From: Pseudomonas entomophila
Lineage (GTDB): Bacteria; Pseudomonadota; Gammaproteobacteria; Pseudomonadales; Pseudomonadaceae
Assembly (NCBI RefSeq): GCF_029193575.1
Contig: NZ_JARGCS010000012.1
Location: 186,001 to 250,000, forward strand
Reading direction: 5' to 3'
DNA: 64,000 bases
The notes under the pieces are model-generated. The model worked only from the letters and a program-made list of their open reading frames with translations, did no database searches and had not been told where the DNA came from. Shown one piece after another: positions 9,807 through 19,446 of this stretch. How positions within the stretch are numbered: position 1 is the first letter of the stretch; each line of letters begins with the position of its first letter. The translations under genes and the position numbers were made by a program.

Positions 9807-10085
9807 TTCACACCTCTCTATATAAGGAACGCGCTGAACCGCTGCAGGCGAACTTTCACCTTTAATCCTCCTTTAATCACTGTATCCTTCACTCCTGGGT
9901 GTCGAGGGGCTTGCGCCTGCCTGGCATCCGGGCTACCGCGTATTTTGCGGGCGACGTTGAACCGACGTCGTTTCGACCGGTCCTAGCTCACCACGGATAG
10001 CCACGGCGCGCCTCTCGACGCATCCCCACGCCGCAACGCCCAGTCGTGCGGTATGCGCTGCTACTGTCCATCGAAGGAATCGGCA

Positions 10086-10592
10086 ATGAACGAACAAACC
10101 TTGCGCCTGAATCGGGAACGGCGCTTTCTGGTGCTGCTGGGGCTGATCTGCCTCTCCCTGATCGGCGGCGCCTTGTACATGCAGGTGGTGCTGGGCGAGG
10201 CGCCGTGCCCGTTGTGCATCCTGCAACGCTACGCCCTGCTGCTGATCGCGCTGTTCGCCTTCATCGCCGCCGCCATGCCCGGGCGGCGCAGCCTGACGTT
10301 CTTCGAAGCCCTGGTGGTGCTCAGCGCGATTGGCGGAATCGTTGCGGCGGGCAACCATGTGTATATACTCGCCAACCCGGCGGTCAGTTGCGGCATCGAT
10401 ACCCTGCAACCGATCGTCGACGACCTGCCACTGGCGCGGGTCTGGCCGCTGGCGTTCCAGGTCGATGGTTTCTGCACCACGCCTTACCCGCCAATCCTTG
10501 GCCTGTCCCTGGCGCAATGGGCCTTGGCGGCCTTCGTCCTGACCGCCGTCCTGGTGCCGCTGGGCATCTATCGCAACCGGCGCCGGGCTTAG
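10086..10592 (+). CDS. dsbB: Disulphide bond formation protein DsbB
   Basis: This is a 168-residue inner-membrane protein with four hydrophobic segments. The first periplasmic loop has the CxxC pair in EAPCPLCILQRYA; the second loop has the other pair (AVSCGID and DGFCTT), so all four redox cysteines are present. DsbB reoxidises DsbA and passes electrons to quinone. The start is the ATG giving MNEQTLRLNR, with AAGGA upstream; an in-frame ATG 11 codons earlier lacks such a site. It lies just upstream of the cyo quinol oxidase, which suits its use of ubiquinone. Confidence 0.93.
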   Translation: MNEQTLRLNRERRFLVLLGLICLSLIGGALYMQVVLGEAPCPLCILQRYALLLIALFAFIAAAMPGRRSLTFFEALVVLSAIGGIVAAGNHVYILANPAVSCGIDTLQPIVDDLPLARVWPLAFQVDGFCTTPYPPILGLSLAQWALAAFVLTAVLVPLGIYRNRRRA

Positions 10593-10657
10593 ACAAAAGT
10601 CCCGCTTTTACGCAAGTCTGTTGCACGGCGTGAAAGCCCGGGAAATCCCCCCAAAGA

Positions 10658-10671
10658 CTGACCCAGATCAA
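10658..10671. promoter_or_regulatory. Possible Anr/Fnr box upstream of cyo
   Basis: CTGAC-CCAG-ATCAA matches the Anr/Fnr consensus TTGAT-N4-ATCAA at 8 of 10 positions, with a perfect right half. Anr control of the cyo oxidase is known in P. putida. The site lies about 125 bp upstream of the candidate -35, so direct action at that promoter is uncertain. Confidence 0.4.
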
Positions 10672-10794
10672 TACGAAACCCTTCTAGAACGTGGCCTGTG
10701 GGCCGATCAAGCGGGGTGCGACAAACTGTCGCGAAGTTGATTTTTTGAGCAGTATTGTTACGCATCTTGTAAAAGACTGTTGCTCAATAAGTCA

Positions 10795-10830
10795 TAGTCA
10801 AGGGGGGGCGACCTATCTACAATCGCCCCC
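10795..10830 (+). promoter_or_regulatory. Candidate cyo promoter inside an inverted repeat
   Basis: A -35-like TAGTCA (10795-10800) and a -10 TACAAT (10818-10823) are 17 bp apart. The inverted repeat GGGGGCGA/TCGCCCCC (10804-10811 and 10823-10830) brackets the -10 and could be an operator. It would give a leader of about 320 nt before cyoA. No convincing gene lies in the 557-bp gap 10593-11149. Confidence 0.45.
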
Positions 10831-11149
10831 AATTTCCGTTCGGCACTGCTTGCGAGTCGCAGGAATTGAAGGCAGCCCCAGCGCGCCTTTTGCTGACTTC
10901 GTCAAGTTTCGCCCAGCGGCGATCCGGGCGGACCCCCCTCCGCGTTTTCCCGCACCAAATGGACTTGGTCTGAAGTACAGGCCGTTAGCCTAAGAAACCA
11001 AAGCACCGTAAACCCGCTTGACGCCAGGTCCTGCAGTCGGACCCCAGGCAGGAGCGAATTCGAGCCCGAAATGCTGACGCTTGGCAGGACGAAGTGTTGG
11101 CGACCAAAACACAAATTGCATTGAAGCAAGCTGATCTAGAGGTCGTGAG

Positions 11150-12094
11150 ATGAGTAAAAAGCGTTACCCCAGACTGTTTGGCATATTGCCCTTTTTAGGC
11201 ATGCTTTTACTCAGCGGGTGCAAGTGGACCCTGCTCGATCCGAAGGGCCAGGTAGGCGTTGAGCAAAAGGAGCTGATCCTGATTGCCACCGGCCTGATGC
11301 TCCTGGTCGTCGTGCCCGTCATCATCATGACCCTGGTGTTCGCCTGGAAGTACCGCGCTTCCAACAAGGCCGCCACCTACACCCCCGACTGGTCGCACTC
11401 GACCAAGATCGAAGCCGCGGTGTGGATCATCCCGATCCTGATCATCATCGCCCTGGGCTACGTCACCTACCACTCCACCCACAAGCTGGACCCGTACCGT
11501 CCACTGGATTCCGATGTGAAGCCGGTGCAGATCGACGTGGTCGCCCTGGACTGGAAATGGCTGTTCATCTACCCGGAGCAGGGCATCGCCACGGTCAACA
11601 AGATCGTCTTCCCGGCTAACACCCCGGTCAACTTCCGCGTGACCTCCGACGCCGTGATGAACTCGTTCTTCATCCCTGCGCTGGGCGGCCAGATCTACGC
11701 GATGGCGGGCATGACCACCAAGCTGCACCTGATCGCCAACGAAAATGGCGAGTTCGACGGTATCTCCGCGAACTACAGCGGTGCGGGCTTCACCGGTATG
11801 AAATTCAAGGCAACCGCCACTTCGCAAGCCGACTTCGATGCATGGGTCGCGCAAGTGAAGGCTTCGCCGAAGAAGCTGGACAAGGCCGAGTACGACGCCT
11901 TGGCCAAACCAAGCGAAAACAACCCAGTCGAGCTGTACAGCGAGGCTTCGCCTGACACGTTCCAGCTCATCGTCGACAAGTACGAAGGCATGAACCGTGG
12001 TCGTCCGAGCCACGAAGAAGCAGGCAGCAAAGACCTGGCCACTACCAAGGGTGTGGAAACGAGTATGCAACCAGCTGCCGGTGCAGAGGAGTAA
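11150..12094 (+). CDS. cyoA: Cytochrome bo3 ubiquinol oxidase subunit II
   Basis: The 314-residue subunit II begins with a lipoprotein signal ([10 protein letters not shown], lipidated Cys24). Two transmembrane helices follow (about 40-68 and 83-105), then a periplasmic cupredoxin domain. The CuA ligands of cytochrome c oxidases are absent, as expected for a quinol oxidase. GAGGT upstream of the ATG is the ribosome site. It is the first gene of cyoABCDE, the proton-pumping oxidase used at high oxygen. Confidence 0.95.
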   Translation: MSKKRYPRLFGILPFLGMLLLSGCKWTLLDPKGQVGVEQKELILIATGLMLLVVVPVIIMTLVFAWKYRASNKAATYTPDWSHSTKIEAAVWIIPILIIIALGYVTYHSTHKLDPYRPLDSDVKPVQIDVVALDWKWLFIYPEQGIATVNKIVFPANTPVNFRVTSDAVMNSFFIPALGGQIYAMAGMTTKLHLIANENGEFDGISANYSGAGFTGMKFKATATSQADFDAWVAQVKASPKKLDKAEYDALAKPSENNPVELYSEASPDTFQLIVDKYEGMNRGRPSHEEAGSKDLATTKGVETSMQPAAGAEE

Positions 12095-12097
12095 GAG

Positions 12098-14119
12098 ATG
12101 TTCGGTAAATTAAGCCTGGAGGCGATTCCCTATCACGAGCCGATAGTCATGGTGACGCTTGCCATGATCGCGCTCGGGGGCCTCGCCGTCGTTGGTGCCA
12201 TCACCTATTTCCGCAAGTGGTCCTACTTGTGGACCGAGTGGCTGACCACGGTCGACCACAAGAAGATCGGGGTGATGTACATCATCGTCGCGATGGTCAT
12301 GCTGCTGCGCGGCTTCGCCGACGCCATCATGATGCGTACCCAGTTGGCTGCCGCTACCGGCGGCTCCGAAGGCTACCTGCCGCCTGAACACTATGACCAG
12401 ATCTTCACCGCCCACGGTGTGATCATGATCATCTTCATGGCGATGCCGTTCTTCACCGGCCTGATGAACCTGGCGCTGCCTCTGCAGATCGGTGCACGTG
12501 ACGTTGCCTTCCCGTTCCTGAACTCCCTGAGCTTCTACCTGCTGCTGGCAGGCGTGCTGCTGGTCAACATCTCCCTGGGCGTCGGCGAATTCGCCAAGAC
12601 CGGTTGGGTTGCCTATCCGCCACTGTCGGGGATCCAGTACAGTCCGGGCGTGGGGGTTGACTACTACATCTGGGCGCTACAGCTATCTGGCTTGGGTACG
12701 ACACTGACAGGCGTGAACTTCCTGGTCACCGTCCTGAAGATGCGCGCGCCTGGCATGAAACTGATGGACATGCCGATCTTCACCTGGACCTGCACCTGGG
12801 CCAACGTGCTGATCGTCGCTTCCTTCCCGATCCTGACCGCTGCACTCGCCCTGCTGACCGTTGACCGTTATCTGGACTTCCACATCTTCACCAACGAGCT
12901 TGGTGGGAACCCGATGATGTACGTCAACCTGTTCTGGGCCTGGGGTCACCCTGAGGTGTACATCCTGATCCTGCCGGCGTTCGGCGTGTTCTCGGAAGTG
13001 ACCTCGACCTTCTCCAGCAAGCGTCTGTTCGGCCACCACGCGATGATCTATGCATCGGGTGCGATCGCCGTCCTGGGCTTCGCGGTCTGGCTGCACCACT
13101 TCTTCACCATGGGTGCCGGCGCCAGCGTCAACACCTTCTTCGGCCTGGCGACGATGCTGATCTCCATCCCGACCGGTGTGAAGCTGTTCAACTGGCTGTT
13201 CACCATGTACCAAGGCCGCGTGCGCTTCACCGCGCCGATGCTCTGGACCCTGGGCTTCATGGTCACCTTCTCCATCGGTGGCATGACCGGCGTACTGCTG
13301 GCCGTTCCAGGTGCTGACTTCGTCCTGCACAACAGCCTGTTCGTGATCGCTCACTTCCACAACGTGATCATCGGCGGCGCGGTGTTCGGCTACATCGCCG
13401 GCTTCGCCTTCTGGTTCCCGAAAGCCTTCGGCTTCACCCTCAACGAGAAATGGGGCAAGGCGGCATTCTGGTTCTGGCTGTCCGGTTTCTACGTGGCCTT
13501 CATGCCGCTGTACGCGCTGGGCTTCATGGGCATGACCCGTCGCCTGAACCACTCCGACAACCCACTGTGGGAACCCTACCTGTACGTGGCCGTGGTCGGT
13601 GCGGTGCTGATCCTGTTCGGTATCGCCTGCCAACTGATCCAACTGTACGTGTCGGTTCGCGACCGCAACCAGAACCTGGACGTCACCGGCGATCCATGGG
13701 GTGGCCGTACCCTGGAGTGGTCGACTTCCTCGCCACCTCCGTTCTACAACTTCGCCCACATGCCTGAGAAGGTCGGCCTGGATGCCTGGCAAGAAGCCAA
13801 GGAAGCCGGTGTTGCCTACAAGGCTCCGGCCAAGTACGAAGCGATCCACATGCCGAACAACACCGCTACCGGTCTGTTCATGGGTCTGTTCCTGACCGTC
13901 TTCGGCTTTGCCTTCATCTGGCACATCTGGTGGCTGGTGGGTGCAAGCCTGGTAGCAACCATCGCCGTCTTCGTTCGCCACGCCGCGCGTGACGACCAGG
14001 GCTACATGGTCCCTGCCGAAGAAGTGGCGCGTATCGAAGGCGAGCGCCTGAAAGCGTTGGCCCAGGCCGGTGCACTGCCTGCTGGCGGCGCACGTGTCGA
14101 ATCGTTTGAACGGGTGTAA
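12098..14119 (+). CDS. cyoB: Cytochrome bo3 ubiquinol oxidase subunit I
   Basis: The 673-residue catalytic subunit carries haem b, haem o3 and CuB. The CuB site and His-Tyr crosslink region is visible as [26 protein letters not shown] and [13 protein letters not shown] carry further conserved haem and CuB histidines. About 15 transmembrane helices are expected, and the length fits CyoB. It starts 3 bp after the cyoA stop. Confidence 0.96.
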   Translation: MFGKLSLEAIPYHEPIVMVTLAMIALGGLAVVGAITYFRKWSYLWTEWLTTVDHKKIGVMYIIVAMVMLLRGFADAIMMRTQLAAATGGSEGYLPPEHYDQIFTAHGVIMIIFMAMPFFTGLMNLALPLQIGARDVAFPFLNSLSFYLLLAGVLLVNISLGVGEFAKTGWVAYPPLSGIQYSPGVGVDYYIWALQLSGLGTTLTGVNFLVTVLKMRAPGMKLMDMPIFTWTCTWANVLIVASFPILTAALALLTVDRYLDFHIFTNELGGNPMMYVNLFWAWGHPEVYILILPAFGVFSEVTSTFSSKRLFGHHAMIYASGAIAVLGFAVWLHHFFTMGAGASVNTFFGLATMLISIPTGVKLFNWLFTMYQGRVRFTAPMLWTLGFMVTFSIGGMTGVLLAVPGADFVLHNSLFVIAHFHNVIIGGAVFGYIAGFAFWFPKAFGFTLNEKWGKAAFWFWLSGFYVAFMPLYALGFMGMTRRLNHSDNPLWEPYLYVAVVGAVLILFGIACQLIQLYVSVRDRNQNLDVTGDPWGGRTLEWSTSSPPPFYNFAHMPEKVGLDAWQEAKEAGVAYKAPAKYEAIHMPNNTATGLFMGLFLTVFGFAFIWHIWWLVGASLVATIAVFVRHAARDDQGYMVPAEEVARIEGERLKALAQAGALPAGGARVESFERV

Positions 14120-14122
14120 TCA

Positions 14123-14746
14123 ATGTCCAGTCAAGTAATCCACGGTGCAGCTCATGGTCACGACCATGGGCATGACGATCACCACCACGACTCGGGCCAG
14201 ATGACCGTCTTCGGTTTCTGGCTGTACCTGATGACCGACTGCATTCTGTTTGCGTCGCTCTTCGCCACCTACGCGGTGCTGTCCGGCAGTTTTGCCGGCG
14301 GCCCGTCGGGTCATGACATCTTCCAGCTCGACTTCGTGCTGGTCGAAACCGCGTTCCTGCTGCTGTCCTCGATCACCTTCGGCTTCGCCATGCTGAAGAT
14401 GTTCGCTGGCAACAAGGCAGGCGTACTGGGCTGGTTGGCCGTGACCTTCCTGTTCGGTGCCGGCTTCATCGCGATGGAAATCTACGAATTCCATCACCTG
14501 ATCGCTGAAGGCTACGGCCCGCAGCGCAGTGGCTTCCTGTCGGCGTTCTTCGCGCTGGTCGGCACCCACGGCCTGCACGTGACCTCGGGTCTGATCTGGA
14601 TGGCGATCCTGATGTATCAGATCCAGACCAAAGGCATCACCCCGACCGCCAAGACCCGCATGAGCTGCCTGAGCCTGTTCTGGCACTTCCTGGACGTGGT
14701 CTGGATCTGCGTCTTCACCGTCGTCTACCTGCTGGGGGTTCTGTAA
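14123..14746 (+). CDS. cyoC: Cytochrome bo3 ubiquinol oxidase subunit III
   Basis: This 207-residue protein has five membrane helices and belongs to the CyoC/CoxC family. The histidine-rich N-terminus ([17 protein letters not shown]) is longer in His than usual and could bind metal. The conserved segment [14 protein letters not shown] is present. Its last base overlaps the cyoD ATG. Confidence 0.94.
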   Translation: MSSQVIHGAAHGHDHGHDDHHHDSGQMTVFGFWLYLMTDCILFASLFATYAVLSGSFAGGPSGHDIFQLDFVLVETAFLLLSSITFGFAMLKMFAGNKAGVLGWLAVTFLFGAGFIAMEIYEFHHLIAEGYGPQRSGFLSAFFALVGTHGLHVTSGLIWMAILMYQIQTKGITPTAKTRMSCLSLFWHFLDVVWICVFTVVYLLGVL

Positions 14747-15078
14747 TGGCTAACGCGCACGACACTCACCACGAAGGCAATCACGGCAGCGTGAAGTCGT
14801 ACATGGTCGGCTTCATCCTGTCGATCATCCTGACCGCGATCCCGTTCGGCCTGGTGATGTACCCAAGCCTGCCGAAGAACCTGACCGTCCTGATCGTGGT
14901 GGCCATGGCCGTCATCCAGGTGGTGGTGCACCTGGTGTACTTCCTGCACATGGACCGCTCGAAAGAGCAGCGCTCCAACGTGTCGACGTTCCTGTTCACC
15001 ACCTTGGTCATCGCTCTGCTGGTCGGCCTGTCGCTGTGGATCATGTTCAACATCCACATCGAAATGATGGCCAAGTGA
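14746..15078 (+). CDS. cyoD: Cytochrome bo3 ubiquinol oxidase subunit IV
   Basis: The 110-residue protein has three predicted membrane helices (about 20-40, 45-65, 80-100) and the CyoD motif QVVVHLVYFLHMD. It is a small stabilising subunit of the oxidase, overlapping cyoC by one base. Confidence 0.93.
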   Translation: MANAHDTHHEGNHGSVKSYMVGFILSIILTAIPFGLVMYPSLPKNLTVLIVVAMAVIQVVVHLVYFLHMDRSKEQRSNVSTFLFTTLVIALLVGLSLWIMFNIHIEMMAK

Positions 15079-15089
15079 GGTAAGACTGC

Positions 15090-15977
15090 ATGTCCGTGAA
15101 GCACTTTATCCAAATCACCAAACCGGGGATCATTTTCGGTAACGTGCTTTCCGTGGCAGGCGGTTTCTTCCTTGCCGCGAAGGGCCATGTGGACTTCGCC
15201 CTGTTCCTGGCGGTGGTGGTAGGTACTTCCCTGGTGGTGGCGTCCGGTTGCGTGTTCAACAACTGCATCGACCGCGACATCGACCAGAAGATGGAGCGTA
15301 CCAAGAACCGCGTCATGGTCCAGGGTGGCATGCCACTGGCCCTCGCGCTGGCCTACGCCACCCTGCTCGGGGTGGCCGGCTTCAGCCTGCTGTACGTCCA
15401 GGCCAACCCGTTGGCGGCCTACTGCGCGCTGATCGGTTTCGTCGTCTACGTCGGTTTCTACAGCCTGTGGCTCAAGCGCAAGTCGGTGCACGGCACCTTG
15501 GTCGGCAGCCTGTCCGGTGCCATGCCTCCGGTGATCGGCTACTGCGCGGTGAGCAACAGCTTCGACCTGGCGGCCGTGACCCTGCTGGTGATGTTCAGCC
15601 TGTGGCAGATGCCACACAGCTTCGCCATCGCCATCTTCCGCTTCAAGGACTACAGCGCCGCCAACATTCCGGTGTTGCCGGTGGCGCGCGGTATCCTCGC
15701 GGCGAAGAAGCAGATCGTGCTGTACGTGCTGGCCTTCGTGCTCGCCACCCTGATGCTCACCCTGGGCGGCTACGCCGGCCTGGGCTACCTCGCCGTGGCG
15801 GCTGCCATGGGCCTGTACTGGCTGTACATGGCCTGGGGCGGCTACAAGGCCGAGGACGACAGCAAGTGGGCGCGCAAGGTGTTCGGTTTCTCCATCCTCA
15901 CCGTCACCGCCCTGAGCGTGATGATGTCGGTGGACAGCCAGACCGCCGCCGACGTGCTGATGACCTACGCACGCTGA
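15090..15977 (+). CDS. cyoE: Protohaem IX farnesyltransferase (haem O synthase)
   Basis: This 295-residue UbiA-family prenyltransferase attaches farnesyl to haem b to make haem o for CyoB. The Mg-prenyl-diphosphate motif is [18 protein letters not shown]. Multiple membrane helices are present. It is the last gene of the cyo operon, 11 bp after cyoD and followed by an intrinsic terminator. Confidence 0.95.
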   Translation: MSVKHFIQITKPGIIFGNVLSVAGGFFLAAKGHVDFALFLAVVVGTSLVVASGCVFNNCIDRDIDQKMERTKNRVMVQGGMPLALALAYATLLGVAGFSLLYVQANPLAAYCALIGFVVYVGFYSLWLKRKSVHGTLVGSLSGAMPPVIGYCAVSNSFDLAAVTLLVMFSLWQMPHSFAIAIFRFKDYSAANIPVLPVARGILAAKKQIVLYVLAFVLATLMLTLGGYAGLGYLAVAAAMGLYWLYMAWGGYKAEDDSKWARKVFGFSILTVTALSVMMSVDSQTAADVLMTYAR

Positions 15978-15996
15978 GCGACACTGCTTCATGAAG

Positions 15997-16021
15997 AACC
16001 CGGCCCAGTGCCGGGTTTTTT
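15997..16021 (+). terminator. Intrinsic terminator of the cyo operon
   Basis: AACCCGGC-CCAGT-GCCGGGTT runs into TTTTTC 20 bp after the cyoE stop, a standard rho-independent terminator. Confidence 0.85.
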
Positions 16022-16146
16022 CATGGCCTGGTGATGGTCCTAGTCGGGCGAGCCCCACAGTAACCTCACCGCCCCCAACCCTTCCAACTGTCTCCAACCA
16101 CCGCCCCGGCCTAAGGTGCCCCTCCGACAACCAGGAGGCTCACCGC

Positions 16147-17271
16147 ATGAGCGCATTCACCGTTTATTTCTCCGGCACCGGCTCCCACAGCTTCGACGAC
16201 AAGAACCCCAACTTCTGGAACGGCGAGTTGGTCTCGACCCTGGCGGCGAACAACGCTGGCCGCGAATTCGTCGACTGGATCGCCGTCGACGGCCCCGGCA
16301 GTGGCAACCTGCAGAACGACACCTTGTTCGTGGATGATGGCGACCACTTCAAGATCACCGGCACGTTGTTCGGCAATGGCTGGAAGGAGAACGTCCAGCA
16401 TGCGCTGCAGGTCATCAAGGGCCAGTGCACCTGGCAGCGCAAGAAGCTCACCCAGGAGGAATACGACAATCTGAAGCGCGCCGGCATTCCGATCCCGGAC
16501 GCCAGCGCCGGTGGCTCCTGGTTCTGGCGCACGTATGACTACGGCGATCGCCCGGTCACCCCGCAGGCTTTGCAAGAGCAATTGATCAAGCAGATGCGCA
16601 AGCCGCTGATCCCCACCACCGTCAACCTGGTCGGCTGGAGCCGCGGAGGCATCAGCTGCCACATGCTGGCCAACGCCATGGCCGATGACCCGCAGCTCAA
16701 GGACGTGGCAGTGAACATCTTTGCCATCGACCCGGTGCCGGGTATCGGCAACGTGCAACTGGAGCGCGTGCAACTGGCGACCAACGTCAAGGAGTACGTG
16801 GGCTACTACGCCCGCGACGAGCGCTCCAAGGGTTTTGCCTGCGTGATCCCGGTCATGCCCCTGGACGCGCGCATCAGTATCTTCCCGTTGCCGGGGCGCC
16901 ACGCCACCCTGGTGGGCAATGCTTCGGTCGATGGTGCGAGCGGTGGCGCGGTGCTGATCGAACCGGGCAAGATCGTGCGGCATTTCGCCGAAGTCTGCCT
17001 GACACGCTGGGGCACGCAGTTGACCAAGCGCCAACCGCTCGACGATGCCACGCTGACCCAGTACCACCAGGCCATGGCCGCTGCCGACGCGCAATACCAA
17101 GCCATGCGCAAGCAGTCCTATACGGCGATCACCGAAGGCAAGGAGCAGCGCTTGGTTCACCATGGCCTCAACGGCACCGAGTTCAGCAAGGTCAGTGGCC
17201 AGACCTTCAACCCTGCCGAGGGCCTGGCCCAGGCGCAGCAGAGTGCCGATAGCTACAAGGCTTTGCGCTGA
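16147..17271 (+). CDS. GxSxG hydrolase-like protein of unknown role
   Basis: The 374-residue product has an alpha/beta-hydrolase nucleophile elbow in NLVGWSRGGISC (GWSRG). A candidate acidic residue follows in NIFAIDPVPGIGN, and histidines are in GRHATLVG. It has no signal peptide. The opening SAFTVYFSGTGSHS and the DPVPG spacing recall DUF2235/Tle-type lipases, some of which are type VI secretion effectors, but no immunity gene, VgrG or PAAR gene is adjacent. AGGAGG stands well placed before the ATG. It lies alone between the cyo terminator and alaC. Hydrolase fold is likely; substrate and role are unknown. Confidence 0.65.
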   Translation: MSAFTVYFSGTGSHSFDDKNPNFWNGELVSTLAANNAGREFVDWIAVDGPGSGNLQNDTLFVDDGDHFKITGTLFGNGWKENVQHALQVIKGQCTWQRKKLTQEEYDNLKRAGIPIPDASAGGSWFWRTYDYGDRPVTPQALQEQLIKQMRKPLIPTTVNLVGWSRGGISCHMLANAMADDPQLKDVAVNIFAIDPVPGIGNVQLERVQLATNVKEYVGYYARDERSKGFACVIPVMPLDARISIFPLPGRHATLVGNASVDGASGGAVLIEPGKIVRHFAEVCLTRWGTQLTKRQPLDDATLTQYHQAMAAADAQYQAMRKQSYTAITEGKEQRLVHHGLNGTEFSKVSGQTFNPAEGLAQAQQSADSYKALR

Positions 17272-17404
17272 GCGGGGAAGGGGGCCTGCGCTTGACCTGG
17301 CCCCCTTTACAAGCGCCGGTCAGGGCGCTTATCTTCTGCCTCGGCCACCGCAGTGGCCAACGTCGCTCGGACGGTTCCGGGCGCTTACGTCTCTCGAGGA
17401 AAGC

Positions 17405-18613
17405 ATGGCCGACCAAGGTTCGCCGCGCCGCTTTGCGCGCATCGATCGTCTCCCCCCCTACGTCTTCAACATCACCGCCGAACTCAAGATGGCCGCGCGC
17501 CGTCGTGGCGAGGACATCATCGACCTGAGCATGGGCAACCCCGACGGGGCCACGCCGCCGCACATCGTCGAGAAGCTGGTGCAAGTCGCCCAGCGCGAAG
17601 ACACCCACGGCTATTCCACCTCCCGGGGCATCCCCCGCCTGCGCCGTGCGATCTCGCGCTGGTACCAGGAACGCTATGCGGTCGACATCGACCCGGAAAG
17701 CGAAGCCATCGTCACCATCGGCTCGAAGGAAGGCCTGGCGCACCTGATGCTCGCCACCCTCGACCATGGCGACACCGTGCTGGTGCCCAATCCCAGCTAC
17801 CCCATCCATATCTACGGCGCGGTGATCGCCGGTGCCCAGGTGCGTTCCGTGCCGTTGGTGCCAGGCGTGGACTTCTTCACCGAGCTGGAGCGGGCGATCC
17901 GCGAGTCGATCCCCAAGCCGAAGATGATGATCCTCGGCTTCCCCTCCAACCCCACCGCCCAGTGCGTCGAGCTGGACTTCTTCGAGCGCGTGGTGGCCCT
18001 GGCCAAGCAATACGATGTGATGGTCATCCACGACCTGGCCTACGCCGACATCGTCTACGACGGCTGGAAGGCGCCGTCGATCATGCAGGTGCCGGGCGCC
18101 AAGGACATCGCGGTGGAGTTCTTCACCCTGTCCAAGAGCTACAACATGGCCGGCTGGCGGATCGGCTTCATGGTCGGCAACCCACAGTTGGTCAGTGCCC
18201 TGGCGCGGATCAAGAGCTACCACGACTACGGCACCTTCACCCCGCTGCAGGTCGCGGCCATCGCTGCGCTGGAGGGCGACCAGCAGTGCGTGCGCGACAT
18301 CGCCGAGCAGTACCGCCAGCGCCGCAACCTGCTGGTCAAGTGCCTGCACGAGCTGGGCTGGATGGTCGAGAACCCCAAGGCGTCGATGTACATCTGGGCG
18401 AAGATCCCACCGGCCTACGCGCACCTGGGCTCGCTGGAGTTCTCCAAGAAGCTGCTGGCCGAGGCCAAGGTCTGCGTATCGCCGGGCATCGGTTTCGGTG
18501 ACTATGGCGACGACCACGTGCGTTTCGCCCTGATCGAGAACCAGGACCGCATCCGCCAGGCGATCCGCGGTATCCGCCAGATGTTCCGGGCCGATGGCTT
18601 GACCAGCAAGTAA
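17405..18613 (+). CDS. alaC: Alanine transaminase AlaC-type, PLP class I
   Basis: The 402-residue class I aminotransferase interconverts pyruvate/glutamate and alanine/2-oxoglutarate. The PLP lysine is in TLSKSYNMAGWRIGF. Other fold residues are LSMGNPDGATPPHIV, YSTSRGIPRLRRA and PSNPTAQCVE. The start ATG (MADQGSPRRFARIDR) has GAGGAAAG upstream; an in-frame extension overlaps the preceding gene and is discarded. It closely fits the YfdZ/AlaC group. A degenerate REP follows. Confidence 0.9.
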   Translation: MADQGSPRRFARIDRLPPYVFNITAELKMAARRRGEDIIDLSMGNPDGATPPHIVEKLVQVAQREDTHGYSTSRGIPRLRRAISRWYQERYAVDIDPESEAIVTIGSKEGLAHLMLATLDHGDTVLVPNPSYPIHIYGAVIAGAQVRSVPLVPGVDFFTELERAIRESIPKPKMMILGFPSNPTAQCVELDFFERVVALAKQYDVMVIHDLAYADIVYDGWKAPSIMQVPGAKDIAVEFFTLSKSYNMAGWRIGFMVGNPQLVSALARIKSYHDYGTFTPLQVAAIAALEGDQQCVRDIAEQYRQRRNLLVKCLHELGWMVENPKASMYIWAKIPPAYAHLGSLEFSKKLLAEAKVCVSPGIGFGDYGDDHVRFALIENQDRIRQAIRGIRQMFRADGLTSK

Positions 18614-18616
18614 CGG

Positions 18617-18656
18617 CTGGCGGCCTCATCGCGGGCAATCCCGCTCCTGCAGGGGG
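18617..18656. repeat. REP-like element
   Basis: GGCGGCCTCATCGCGGGCAA followed by TCCCGCTCCTGCAGG has the P. putida-type REP core. It lies just after the alaC stop. Confidence 0.65.
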
Positions 18657-18783
18657 CGGGTTTGCCAGGCGATCGACGGCCATCTTTTTTTGCATCGCCC
18701 TCTTCTCAGCCACCCCTCGCTTCGATTACAAATGGCGCCGCGGGCCCGCCCCGATAACAATAACCTTCCCCCTCCGTGCCATC

Positions 18784-19158
18784 ATGTCCGAACAGAACCC
18801 TTGCCTCACCTGCGGCGCTTGCTGCGGCTATTTCCGTGTGTCCTTCTTCTGGGGTGAGTGCCAGTCCTCCGGGGGCCTGGTGCCCGATGACCTGGTGGTG
18901 CAGATCAACCCCACGCGGGTGGCGATGATCGGCACCGACGCCAAGCCTTGCCGCTGCATCAGCCTCGACGGCGAGATCGGCAAGCAGGTGGCGTGCACCA
19001 TCTACGCCAACCGCTCGACTCCCTGCCGCGAGTTCGATGCCTCGTGGGAAAATGGTGTGCACAACCCCAGCTGCGATGCCGCCAGGGCAGCCCATGGGCT
19101 GCCGCCCCTGGAAGCCAATGAACCGCTGTGGCCGAACGATGGCGCCGAAGTGGCGTAA
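18784..19158 (+). CDS. YkgJ-family cysteine-cluster protein (short)
   Basis: The 124-residue protein has the CxxCxxCC signature at its N-terminus (PCLTCGACCGYF), with more cysteines in PCRCIS, VACTIYANRSTPCREF and PSCDAA. This is the PF03692 metal-binding cluster. It is the second member in this window but shows little similarity outside the cysteines to the one near 5 kb. Function unknown. The 288-bp gap after it has no recognised gene. Confidence 0.8.
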   Translation: MSEQNPCLTCGACCGYFRVSFFWGECQSSGGLVPDDLVVQINPTRVAMIGTDAKPCRCISLDGEIGKQVACTIYANRSTPCREFDASWENGVHNPSCDAARAAHGLPPLEANEPLWPNDGAEVA

Positions 19159-19446
19159 AACGCTGAAGCGATATAGCCGATCAAGACAAGGCCATGTGCC
19201 ATGACCGTTCGTCGGTTGGATCCAACCCCTGCCGGGCTGTAGCCCCCGAAACACGTGCTTTCTTGCAAAAGTATTAACACCATTTGTTCCGCTGAACCCC
19301 CGGCCAGACTGGCGCCCAGCGGCTACACATTTCCTCAATGGAAAATCTGTAGTCGCCAAGGTCAGGCCGTTCGATCACAGCGTGTGGTGGTTTCCCGCGT
19401 CGCGCGCATTCAAGGACGAATTGCCTGATCCACGAAGGAGCTATCC

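Noticed and set aside
10691..10993. 100-codon frame upstream of cyoA
   Set aside because: No ribosome site, no recognisable domain, and it overlaps the probable cyo promoter and leader.
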